Shown: one piece after another, positions 34,001-42,744 of the stretch
Layout of the letters: the number at the start of each line of letters is the position of its first letter
How positions within the stretch are numbered: the first letter of the stretch is position 1
NCBI RefSeq assembly: GCF_037126465.1
Contig: NC_088204.1
Coordinates: 16,064,804 to 16,128,803 of the forward strand
DNA from: Ornithodoros turicata
Lineage: Eukaryota > Arthropoda > Arachnida > Ixodida > Argasidae
Length of the DNA: 64,000 nucleotides
Direction of reading: 5' to 3'
Translations under genes and position numbers: made by a program
Notes under the pieces: model-generated
Told to the model about the DNA's origin: nothing
Database searches by the model: none
Seen by the model: only the letters and a program-made list of their open reading frames with translations

Positions 34001-37000
34001 AGAGATGGGCGCTTCTCGGACATTGCAATACTTGTGGAACCTTTCGTGCAGGTATGCGAAGATACTTGGCAGCGGTAGCCCTCGGGACAGCAACTTCTGT
34101 GGTCGCTACAACACTCAGCATGGTCGTAAGGACAGCAGCCATACTGACCAGTTGTTAGGAGGCAACAAGTGCTGTTGGTAGGGCAATAGGAACGATCGGG
34201 GCACGGGACGTATTGACCTAGGCGGGATGTAGGCATATGAGCGTTTTATCGATATTATTTCTGTCCAAGAGAACTGCTCAGCTCTCCTTTACGTTACTTA
34301 CTCTGTATGGACAGCACCACGTCCAGAGAGAGAGATGGGCGCTTCTCGGACATTGCAATACTTGTGGAACCTTTCGTGCAGGTATGCGAAGATACTTGGC
34401 AGCGGTAGCCCTCGGGACAGCAACTTCTGTGGTCGCTACAACACTCAGCATGGTCGTAAGGACAGCAGCCATAACGACCAGTTGTTAGGAGACAACAAGT
34501 GCTGTTGGTAGGGCAATAGGAACGATCGGGGCACGGGACGTATTGACCTAGGCGGGATGTAGGCATATGAGCGTTTTATCTATATTATTTCTGTCCAAGA
34601 GAACTGCTCAGCTCTCCTTTACGTTACTTACTCTGTATGGACAGCACCACGTCCAGAGAGAGAGATGGGCGCTTCTCGGACATTGCAATACTTGTGGAAC
34701 CTTTCGTGCAGGTATGCGAAGATACTTGGCAGCGGTAGCCCTCGGGACAGCAACTTCTGTGGTCGCTACAACACTCAGCATGGTCGTAAGGACAGCAGCC
34801 ATACTGACCAGTTGTTAGGAGGCAACAAGTGCTGTTGGTAGGGCAATAGGAACGATCGGGGCACGGGACGTATTGACCTAGGCGGGATGTAGGCATATGA
34901 GCGTTTTATCGATATTATTTCTGTCCAAGAGAACTGCTCAGCTCTCCTTTACGTTACTTACTCTGTATGGACAGCACCACGTCCAGAGAGAGAGATGGGC
35001 GCTTCTCGGACATTGCAATACTTGTGGAACCTTTCGTGCAGGAATGCGAAGATACTTGACAGCGGTAGCCCTCGGGACAGCAACTTCTGTGGTCGCTACA
35101 GCACTCAGCATGGTCGTAAGGACAGCAGCCATACTGACCAGTTCTTAGGAGGCAACAAGTGCTGTTGGTAGGGCAATAAGAGCGGTCGGGGCACGGGACG
35201 TATTGACCTAGGCGGGATGTAGGCATATGAGCGTTTTATCGATATTATTTCTGTCCAAGCGAACTGCTGAGCTCTCCTTTACGTTACTTACTCTGTATGG
35301 ACAGCACCACGTCCAGAGAGAGAGATGGGCGCTTCTCGGACATTGCAATACTTGTGGAACCTTTCGTGCAGGTATGCGAAGATACTTGGCAGCGGTAGCC
35401 CTCGGGACAGCAACTTCTGTGGTCGCTACAACACTCAGCATGGTCGTAAGGACAGCAGCCATACTGACCAGTTGTTAGGAGGCAACAAGTGCTGTTGGTA
35501 GGGCAATAGGAACGATCGGGGCACGGGACGTATTGACCTAGGCGGGATGTAGGCATATGAGCGTTTTATCTATATTATTTCTGTCCAAGAGAACTGCTCA
35601 GCTCTCCTTTACGTTACTTACTCTGTATGGACAGCACCACGTCCAGAGAGAGAGATGGGCGCTTCTCGGACATTGCAATACTTGTGGAACCTTTCGTGCA
35701 GGAATGCGAAGATACTTGACAGCGGTAGCCCTCGGGACAGCAACTTCTGTGGTCGCTACAGCACTCAGCATGGTCGTAAGGACAGCAGCCATACTGACCA
35801 GTTGTTAGGAGGCAACAAGTGCTGTTGGTAGGGCAATAAGAGCGGTCGGGGCACGGGACGTATTGACCTAGGCGGGATGTAGGCATATGAGCGTTTTATC
35901 GATATTATTTCTGTCCAAGCGAACTGCTGAGCTCTCCTTTACGTTACTTACTCTGTATGGACAGCACCACGTCCAGAGAGAGAGATGGGCGCTTCTCGGA
36001 CATTGCAATACTTGTGGAACCTTTCGTGCAGGTATGCGAAGATACTTGGCAGCGGTAGCCCTCGGGACAGCAACTTCTGTGGTCGCTACAACACTCAGCA
36101 TGGTCGTAAGGACAGCAGCCATACTGACCAGTTGTTAGGAGGCAACAAGTGCTGTTGGTAGGGCAATAGGAACGATCGGGGCACGGGACGTATTGACCTA
36201 GGCGGGATGTAGGCATATGAGCGTTTTATCGATATTATTTCTGTCCAAGAGAATTGCTCAGCTCTCCTTTACGTTACTTACTCTGTATGGACAGCACCAC
36301 GTCCAGACTGAGCGATGGGCGCTTCTCTGACATTGCAATACTTGTGGAACCTTTCGTGCAGGTATGCGAAGATACTTGGCAGCGGTAGCCCTCGGGACAG
36401 CAACTTCTGTGGTCGCTACAACACTCAGCATGGTCGTAAGGACAGCAGCCATAACGACCAGTTGTTAGGAGACAACAAGTGCTGTTGGTAGGGCAATACG
36501 AGCGGTCGGGACACTGCACGTACTGACCTAGGTGAGATATAGGCATATGAGCGTCTTCGTGATGTTATTTCTGTCCAAGAGAGGTGGACTGCTCTCATTC
36601 ACGTTACTTACTTTGGAAGGACAGCAGCATGCGTTGCGAGGTTGCAGGGGAGATTCGATTCGCTGCAATTCGTGTCGATACTCTGACGCAGGATCCCCTG
36701 GAGATAAGACAGCGGTATCCCTCAGGACAGCAGTGCACGTGGTCACTGCAGCATTCCGCATTGCTGTATGGACAGCATGCGTACCGGCCACTCGTAGAGA
36801 GACAACAGGTGGATCCGTCACCGCAGAAACTGTGATCAGGACATTCAACGTACAGGCCTAGAGAGATAGCAATATAGTTTCAACTTGTGGCGAATGCTTT
36901 CCTTCAGTTATGTAATTGGTGATGATGAAGAGGAAATTTCTGTTGATTCACAAAACGTGCTGCTCTGCTAGTAATCGTATTTCAATTTTAATGTTTCATC

Positions 37001-40000
37001 TATACTAGATGTCGGTTTGTGACATCACGCCCCGAAGCATGCACGCCACACTTGCCTTGCACCCGTACTCCAACGTCGTTTGTCGACTGCTGCAAGACCG
37101 TGGGTCTGACTTCGTGCTTGAGAAGGCATCTCCCTTCAGAAGTATCGCATCGATATCCTGAGGGGCAGCAGTGAACCTTATCACTGCAGCACACGGCGTT
37201 CAGGAGCGGACAGCAACCGTACGCTCCATCAGCAATCTCACAACAGGTTGATCCAGGATCGCAGACATTTCCGTCAGGACAGAGGACGTCGCCTGTTTCG
37301 AGAGAATTGCACACTTCTTCATGACGTCTGTATGGCTGCGTTACCATAAGGTCGTAGAGCTCTGCATTCTCGGAACCCAGCGGTACGTCGGACGGGATCA
37401 GAGTACCGAACCGAAAATTTTATCCATTCGGTTTAGGTTCGACTTGAGACGTAAAGGTTTGGTTCCGGTTCAAAACTGGTTCCTTGCTCAAGCCCGTTTC
37501 AAAACCGGGCGATGAAATTGCGTGTATACTTCAAAATATATTCGGCTCTAACAATACGTTAAACGCAACAAAATGGAACGCATGTAACAGAAAGAACATA
37601 TTTCGGGCACTCTACGGACAGGATATCCGGTTTTGCAAATTACAGGCGACTATAAGTAATATACAAAATGAAATGTGAAACAATCAGACATCTCTACTGA
37701 GCACTGACGCACACATATACTACCTACTCCGCAAAAGAGTGCAGCAAAATAAATGTGGCGGGTGATCCTCTTCGTAGAGACAGTGTATATTCCAGCCGAA
37801 GAACGCTCGTCCCACGCCAACTTTCATTCCAGGAGGCTTTACATATCTGCTATGTGCGTAACAAGCAGCATAATCATAAGTAAGCCGTAAAAGTGAGCTT
37901 CGAGGAACATTGCTCAATCGTGTGTTAGAAGAAGCCCACACAGGGCAATGTTGTCGACCCATGATTTGAACCGGTAACATTTTTTTTTCAATAAGTTCAA
38001 TAGCGGTCCAGGAGAAAGATGATGGCTACGTTCTGTTTTTGGCAGGGAAGGATAACGTGCGTACGGATCAATAACGGATGTATTTTGGTTACCGTTTCCA
38101 TTTTCGTTACTGCTATATTTTCGTTTCCGTTACGTTTCCGTTACTGTTTCCGGTAATGGAAGGGTTGTTACAGAGCTGCGGGAGGACAGCCCGTCCGGCT
38201 CTATCAGCACCCTGTTTTGCAAAAGTGCTGCTTCGGTGTCACGCGTACACACTACACAAGTAATTTTACGTCGTTGGGTTGCGCACATCTTGCAAGCTCT
38301 TTAAAAAAAATGTATGAACATGTCTTCAGTCTTCAGTCACTGGGAGCCCAGGAACTCAAGATGGGCGTAACCTTCATCCAATGTCGCATTTATAAGCGGA
38401 CGCTCTCAGTCGCTTATGATTTCTATGCTCTCAGTAGTAAAGAATACTGCCATGGCCAGGGTAAAATGAAAAAAAAAAAGAGAGAGAGAGAGAAGAAGTA
38501 CAAAATAAGTAACTAAAAATCGTAGGCTGTCACCCTCGTGCTATGGTGGAGTATAGTCATGTGTTGATGTCATGGAGTTAGAGGACTGGGACGACTGGGT
38601 AAGCGACGGATGCACCCTCGATATCCAATATTGCGCTTTCTTTCCGTGCTCTCGTGTAGTATTTAAAGCATTACAGGGAATGGAGTCATCAAAATACAAA
38701 AACCAAATATGAAAAGTCACTCAAATGTCATCGCACAACAGGAATAGCCATTACCCGAATTCAATACCGGCCCATAAATTCGTTTCCGTTTCCGTTTGTG
38801 GTAATGGGGGACCGTGGCATGCGTTTCCGTTTCCGTTACCATCTCCAATTTCGGTAATATACCGTTTCTGCTTCCGTTACCATTACCGTTACCCTTCCCT
38901 GGTTTTCGGTGCGATTCGACACCCTGGATTACAACGAACGAACTGTTCAGCGCTCGGTTGCTGCTTATTATTTCAGCAAAATTAATGCTGGATTTCGGCA
39001 CCCTTCACGGATATCGTCGCACCATTTTATCTTTAGGTATTCTTGAAGTCATTGTCATACTCCCACCCGAGACGGACGCGGTATGCAAGTCACGACGCGT
39101 TGATATCCTCCGAATTTTCCTTCCCTAACACGCCGACTTGACGAAATATACCAATCGATATAGGGTCGTCCAAACGCACATAAAAAAAGCACTACCGAAA
39201 ACTTCGAGAACGAGGTAGACACCATTTGCAGGTACCGGCTCCCGTATTCACGATGTGTTCACAAATAAAACCTTACCAAAGCTGCTGACAGGTCGGGATA
39301 TGTTGATGAAGACAGTATTTTCCTTGACCGGAAGGTTAGGCTTCAAAGACTGGTACTTTTTGGCCATAGGAACTGTCCTCGCGTCTTTCGTGCAGGTGCC
39401 ATCGGGTCCGCAACTGTATCCGTCTGGACAGCAGTGATCCTGGTCGGGGCAGCACACTGCGTCCTTGAACTGGCAGCAGCCGTAGTCACCTCCTTTCAGC
39501 TGGCAACACGTCGAGTCTTCTGTGCATGTCGTCCCATCTGGACACGTAAGGGCAAGGGCTGCGCGGAGAGCGTTGGTTAAACAGGGGGCTCCTCATGTTC
39601 CAACCGGAAGAGAAAATGCTGACCCACGCAAAAATGCACGAATGATAATTCCCTTTGGTACCCTCCTGGACTCTCAATGCACCTGTATCTAAAGGGGTAC
39701 AACACTTCGCGAACTTTCAATCCCTGGTCCGAGAACACGTCGATGGTCTCTGTTTCCCAGGTGAAAAACCAAGTGGAATCCCAAGTAGGATATAGTGGAA
39801 CTACTTGGTCAGCAGTGTGGTTTGAAACAGAACAGTTTTCTTGCCAAAGTGTGTCCACTTGGAAATCAGAGTGTGTTTGGTCAGAGCCGTTGTGGGTTAA
39901 ACTGGAACCCCTTTGAAAGTCAGAGCGGGTTAGACAGGGTCCACTTGGGGTGTGACATGAGGAACCTTAAACAGGAAAAGGAAGGCAATGCAATCCAATC

Positions 40001-42744
40001 AAATGCGTGTCTTTGAGTCATTTGAACGTTGCCTGACCACAAATAACTACAAGGTAAGGCAGCTACTTTTGTTGTTGTAACCAACATGCTCTGTGTAAAC
40101 CTGTAAGGGCCATTTGATTCGATGTGGCGGTTCACTAACATCTCTTCAATATTTGCACGTCTGTGCACGGAACCAGTCTACATTAACTCCAATATAAGAT
40201 GTCGTATGCAAAAGTGAGCACACAACACAGGTAATATTAGACAATATAGACCTATGAAACAGAACGTTTGATGGAGATTTATTCCCAAAGGGCAGAAGAG
40301 ATCATGTTGAAATAAGAGGCACTCTTCTTTCGTAGGACAGAAGACATGGGCAAAGTTACGCAGAACAAGCTTCCCCGAGAAAAGGTCCAAGTCATTGCTG
40401 GTATGTAGTTGTTATTATCGTGTCTCTATAGATATTCTTTCTCGAGTACAGCGACAGGCATATTCTATTAATGTGCATGTGTGCTAATTCCATGGGTGTT
40501 TTGATTGGAACTCTTTTAATATGTATTTCTGCCTTTGTACTTCAAAGCTGCTTTATATTCCTTGCATTGCTGCAAAACTAGCTGCGAGTGTAAAAATCCA
40601 AAACAAAAGTACTATGCTGTAGATACATGTCGATGACTGACTATAAGCTGGCAACTGAAGTGGAACCACTTGCAAATGGCTTCCAAAGTGGAACAGCATG
40701 CAAGTGGTTTTCCAAGTGGAAAGTCCACTTGCAAGTGTTAAGTGGACTATTTCGAAGTGGCTTCCCAAAGGGGCATTTGTTTCATGAGCAACTTGCACGT
40801 GGTTCCAGTTGCAGATATTTCTCACTTGAGTTGTGTATTGATATCTAAGTGGAAGTTCAGCTGGGCTGTACTGCCACTCACAACTTGTATTGTTGACTCT
40901 ATGCGAGATGAGCCACTCTTAACTTAATTTTTCTCTCACCTCCTGAGTTCTGAGTATAATTCCCTCATACCGAGTTGACCCACTCCCCTAAGGCAGTGGG
41001 CACGGACACCAACGTTCATGATGTGCATCCTCCGCAAAGCTATTCCACACTCATATGACGTCTCGTCGACAAAGCGGTCTCTTCACGTACGTCCCCGATT
41101 TCATCAGAATCTCACCCATCATGTTGTTCACGGCGAAGAACTGGTATTACCCGTAATGCTCACTTCTTTCGATGTCTTCGTCCTCTTTGTGCTCACTGGT
41201 GTCAAGCACCTGCGCAGCCATTCTGGTGAACGTAGCACGGACGCATGTCCCATCCGATACCAGACAGGTGTAGCCCTCGGGACAGCAGTGGGCATGGTCA
41301 CTGCAGCATTGGGCCAGTTCATACGGACAACAGCCATATTTACCGTCCTTCTGCAGGCAACACGTTGAGCCTAATTTGCAGTAGCTGCGGTCCGGGCACC
41401 TCACCTTCCTTACAGCTGAAGAGATGTAATATTCATTGATGGAATGGAAGAACGGCCCAAAGATTGCGATCATGCGTTAAAGGGTTTTGTAACGCTTGTA
41501 TAGTCATAGTCATTGACATTGCGCGCCCACTATAATGTGGACCACGACGTTCAGCAGAAACAATTCTGCTTCTTTGTCACGCATTTGCATTTTTGTTACG
41601 ATAGCCAGATGTTAGTCAACGAAACTGTGCAGGGTGCAGCGTCGTGGTTAGTAGAAGGGCAGAGAACAATGCAGGTTGGCCACCGAGGTATTGTTGCTGG
41701 AGAGAGAGAGCCTGACTAGCGACCTACAGATCATGGTGATCTAATACTGTCGGGTATAATCAATATTAACAAAGCTGGAGGTAACAGCGAATTTGTTGAA
41801 GTAGGACGAAGGCGTATACTGCGATCCGAGCAGCTATAGGTAGTTGTGTAAGGCGGTGGTACACGAAACGAGTGAAGGTCTCGTGGGCACAGAGGAGGTA
41901 CACTTAGTGGTGGACCACCACGAACCTAATTAATAACAGGTATCATTCAAGCATCCGTTGACTTGCAGGGCGAGTTTCAGTGAAATGCGGGAGGTGCATT
42001 GGCTCACGAAGAAGAGGAAGACAGGCACCCATAGACCAACAGAAATGGTATCTGAGCGATGATCCGTGCCCGTAGAGGAAGGAGTGCTGCGGAATACGTG
42101 CGGTTAGTGTGCAGGTTAGATTGATGGAAAGTCGGTGTGGACCTGTAGGCTCCAGGAATGTTGAGTAATGGGAGTTAGAGACATAGAGGAACGACAGGAT
42201 GAAGATGCACTCCGCTGGAAAGTTCGGACAGACAGCATTGCCCTCGGCAAGATGCGAGCAAATGGAGTAAGCGTTCAGATTGATCACATGTATATCTGAG
42301 CGTACTATCTGGGGACACTGCGAGCAGACCTGTGTGTTCGGTCATAGCTGCAAAACGGGGACAACTGGATCGGCACGTGTGTTGACACTATACCGAAACG
42401 GGAAAGTTTCGGTGGCCACTACAGGATTTCCCGGCGATTTTAATCCAAGTACCAGCTAAATTAATCAATGCCCCATAAAGTTTGCATGGCACGTGGATTA
42501 ATTTCGATGGCACTTGGATTAAAATCGCCGGGAAAACCTATAGAACATACCGGAAGAGACCCAGTTTTGATCGTCGATCATATCCCTGCCAATAGCCGTT
42601 TCGTACATGTAACTAGGGTCGAGCAGTCATTCTAACTTCGTAGTAGCACACACAGTGCAAGGAATGTGATAACGCTGAAAATATACCTTGCGTTGCAGTG
42701 ATCGACAGAAGCAGTAACACCAGCACGTGCGGTCCAGCCGCCAT
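27807..42744 (-). CDS. progranulin-type gene with 26 granulin modules (gene span)
   Basis: Progranulins are secreted glycoproteins built of 12-cysteine granulin modules. They act as growth or wound-repair factors, reach lysosomes, and can be cleaved to free granulins. Here 27 coding exons are readable on the minus strand: 42744-42687 (signal peptide), 41415, 39558, 37292, 36857, twenty tandem units 36527-30012, 29620-29375 and 28042-27807. Every junction is phase 1. Each module keeps the pattern C, C, CC, CC, CC, CC, C, C. Summed exons give about 6.48 kb (about 2,158 residues if the one 2-bp deletion is ignored), against seven and a half modules in human progranulin. Exon 2's donor is uncertain (41164 or 41197). 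A 5'UTR intron is likely. Calls are from splice consensus and frame only. Confidence 0.9.
28290..29195 (-). mobile_element. foldback-type element with ACGGAAACGG arms, copy in last intron
   Basis: Both ends are arrays of ACGGAAACGGTAACGG-like units (28290-28440 and 29045-29165), with CCAGGGAAGGGTACC at one edge and CCTTCCCTGGTTTTCG at the other. The unique middle contains AAGCAGCACTT and CAATATTGGATATCGA. The whole is present again in opposite orientation at 38045-38905. It lies entirely within the intron 28043-29374. Confidence 0.8.
29375..29620 (-). CDS. granulin exon, module 25 (divergent)
   Basis: A 246-bp phase 1-1 exon after CCTTTCTTAG, with donor GTAAGT. Module [44 protein letters not shown] keeps all 12 Cys. 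The linker ends ALLFQSLFS, in the same position as VVLSIQS in the tandem units. The residue numbering and exon length equal the tandem units, which suggests that 246 bp is the ancestral size. Confidence 0.9.
30012..30257 (-). CDS. granulin tandem unit 1 (module 24)
   Basis: Phase 1-1 exon with 12 Cys, variant [14 protein letters not shown]. The linker ends VVLSLQS, shared only with unit 11. Its donor GTAAGT leads into a 391-bp intron, longer than the 84-bp introns inside the array, so this is the 3' edge of the array. Confidence 0.92.
30342..30587 (-). CDS. granulin tandem unit 2 (module 23)
   Basis: 246-bp phase 1-1 exon, 12 Cys. Variant with [15 protein letters not shown] and CQISKGTC, and linker KGSASIAM. 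The protein is identical to units 7 and 8. Confidence 0.92.
30672..30917 (-). CDS. granulin tandem unit 3 (module 22)
   Basis: 246-bp phase 1-1 exon. Variant CPTSSTCC, which lacks the N-glycosylation sequon, with linker STSIPM. The protein is identical to unit 5. Confidence 0.92.
31002..31245 (-). CDS. granulin tandem unit 4 with 2-bp deletion (module 21)
   Basis: Only 244 bp. The GA-repeat in the linker codons (near 31027) is two bases shorter than in every other unit, so the frame changes after SEKRPSLS and reads GRGAVHTE then stop. All 12 Cys precede the lesion. If the exon is included, all downstream modules are lost. If skipped, the phase is kept. A sequencing or assembly error in the GA run is an alternative. 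Confidence 0.85.
31330..31575 (-). CDS. granulin tandem unit 5 (module 20)
   Basis: 246-bp phase 1-1 exon, same protein as unit 3 (TSSTCC, STSIPM). Units 3-4 and 5-6 are spaced as a 658-660-bp dimer. Confidence 0.92.
31660..31905 (-). CDS. granulin tandem unit 6 (module 19)
   Basis: 246-bp phase 1-1 exon. Variant TSSTCC with TTGRYGCC and linker STSIAM. Confidence 0.92.
31990..32235 (-). CDS. granulin tandem unit 7 (module 18)
   Basis: 246-bp phase 1-1 exon of the CQISKGTC type, identical in protein to units 2 and 8. Its upstream intron is 85 bp. Confidence 0.92.
32321..32566 (-). CDS. granulin tandem unit 8 (module 17)
   Basis: 246-bp phase 1-1 exon of the CQISKGTC type. It is adjacent to its own twin, unit 7, a recent single-unit duplication. 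Confidence 0.92.
32651..32896 (-). CDS. granulin tandem unit 9 (module 16)
   Basis: 246-bp phase 1-1 exon. Variant CPANTTCC with linker STSIPM, close to unit 4 but with the full-length GA run. Its upstream intron is 85 bp, as for unit 7. Confidence 0.92.
32982..33227 (-). CDS. granulin tandem unit 10 (module 15)
   Basis: 246-bp phase 1-1 exon, identical in protein to unit 20. The intron before it also matches the intron before unit 20 (GCGTCTTCGTGATGTTATTT on the plus strand), so this is an internal copy of the array's 5' edge. Confidence 0.92.
33312..33557 (-). CDS. granulin tandem unit 11 (module 14), extra cysteine
   Basis: 246-bp phase 1-1 exon. Variant SSHSC. The linker reads SEKCPS instead of SEKRPS, which adds a 13th Cys and removes the Lys-Arg pair. 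The end VVLSLQS is shared with unit 1. Confidence 0.92.
33642..33887 (-). CDS. granulin tandem unit 12 (module 13)
   Basis: 246-bp phase 1-1 exon, variant [14 protein letters not shown], same protein as unit 14. Confidence 0.92.
33972..34217 (-). CDS. granulin tandem unit 13 (module 12)
   Basis: 246-bp phase 1-1 exon, variant [14 protein letters not shown], same protein as units 15, 17 and 19. Its upstream intron has the ATCGATATT form. Confidence 0.92.
34302..34547 (-). CDS. granulin tandem unit 14 (module 11)
   Basis: 246-bp phase 1-1 exon, TTGRYGCC type, repeats unit 12 at 660-bp distance. The exon edges (donor GTAAGT at 34301, acceptor CCGCCTAG at 34548) define the unit model used for the array. 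Confidence 0.93.
34632..34877 (-). CDS. granulin tandem unit 15 (module 10)
   Basis: 246-bp phase 1-1 exon, TTGQYGCC type, repeats unit 13 at 660-bp distance. Confidence 0.92.
34962..35207 (-). CDS. granulin tandem unit 16 (module 9)
   Basis: 246-bp phase 1-1 exon with SSHSC and LLRTGQ. It pairs with unit 17 as a dimer repeated in units 18-19. Confidence 0.92.
35292..35537 (-). CDS. granulin tandem unit 17 (module 8)
   Basis: 246-bp phase 1-1 exon, TTGQYGCC type. The intron between it and unit 16 carries CCAAGCGAACTGCTGAG on the plus strand, shared only with the unit 18-19 intron. Confidence 0.92.
35622..35867 (-). CDS. granulin tandem unit 18 (module 7)
   Basis: 246-bp phase 1-1 exon with SSHSC and LLTTGQ, the dimer partner of unit 19. 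Confidence 0.92.
35952..36197 (-). CDS. granulin tandem unit 19 (module 6)
   Basis: 246-bp phase 1-1 exon, TTGQYGCC type, same protein as units 13, 15 and 17. Confidence 0.92.
36282..36527 (-). CDS. granulin tandem unit 20 (module 5)
   Basis: First unit of the array in transcription order. The protein is identical to unit 10. The intron before it joins the divergent exon at 36612. Confidence 0.92.
36612..36857 (-). CDS. granulin exon, module 4 (divergent, array neighbour)
   Basis: 246-bp phase 1-1 exon between acceptor CTATCTCTCTAG and donor GTAAGT. The right frame reads [45 protein letters not shown] (12 Cys) with linker end MLLSFQ. Another frame is open across the exon but lacks the Cys pattern. 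The size and the linker pattern make it the likely parent or closest outgroup of the tandem units. Confidence 0.9.
37056..37292 (-). CDS. granulin exon, module 3
   Basis: It starts after CTCTCGAAACAG in phase 1 and encodes [44 protein letters not shown] with 12 Cys. No GT donor in phase 1 fits before the stop. The sequence CAAG|GCAAGT at 37056/37055 is a consensus GC donor in the right phase, so I end the exon there (237 bp). Confidence 0.75.
38045..38910 (+). mobile_element. foldback-type element with CCGTTTCCGT arms, inverted partner
   Basis: Its arms are arrays of GTTTCCGTTACCGTTTCC-like units (about 38070-38165 and 38780-38900). The middle shares CGTCGTTGGGTTGCGCAC and GATATCCAATATTGCGC with 28290-29195, but in the opposite direction. 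It lies in the intron between granulin exons 39277 and 37292. Confidence 0.8.
39277..39558 (-). CDS. granulin exon, module 2
   Basis: 282-bp phase 1-1 exon after CGCTCTCCGCGCAG with donor GTAAGG. It encodes [44 protein letters not shown] (12 Cys) and a longer 40-residue linker ending RPVSSF. Confidence 0.9.
39690..40860. repeat. degenerate CCAAGTGGA repeats in a granulin intron
   Basis: In two patches (39690-39960 and 40660-40860) short motifs such as CCACTTGGAA and AAGTGGAAC recur in both orientations. No unit of fixed length is evident. They lie in the intron between modules 1 and 2. Confidence 0.4.
41164..41415 (-). CDS. granulin exon, module 1
   Basis: It follows the acceptor ATTACATCTCTTCAG in phase 1 and encodes [42 protein letters not shown] (12 Cys), then an acidic linker [11 protein letters not shown]. 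Two phase-1 GTGAGC donors are possible, ending the exon at 41164 or 41197. Both keep the frame. Confidence 0.85.
42419..42543. mobile_element. small foldback MITE in granulin intron 1
   Basis: CTACAGGATTTCCCGGCG and TTTTAATCCAAGT at the left are inverted at the right (ACTTGGATTAAAA, CGCCGGGAAAACCTATAG). The element is about 125 bp. Confidence 0.75.
42687..42744 (-). CDS. granulin exon 1: signal peptide
   Basis: ATG at 42744 opens 19 codons plus one base before the donor GTATAT. The peptide is a typical signal sequence (hydrophobic core [14 protein letters not shown]), so the product is secreted. It joins in phase 1 to the acceptor at 41415. TTGCTACAGTTTCAG immediately upstream looks like an acceptor, so the first exon is probably non-coding and lies beyond 42760. 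Confidence 0.85.

Noticed and set aside
30277..36138. A series of plus-strand frames of about 83 codons, one per 330-bp unit
   Set aside because: They are the antisense shadow of the granulin exons. They recur only because the units recur, have no cysteine pattern or known motif, and the opposite strand has splice sites, phase and the complete granulin signature.
30012..36527. A repeat-spacer array that could be mistaken for CRISPR
   Set aside because: The period is 330 bp, both parts of the unit are conserved, the host is eukaryotic, and the conserved part is a spliced granulin exon.
36528..36848. A 106-codon minus-strand frame across the fourth granulin exon
   Set aside because: It is in the wrong frame. 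The frame fixed by the phase-1 junctions gives 12 cysteines and continues in frame on both sides.
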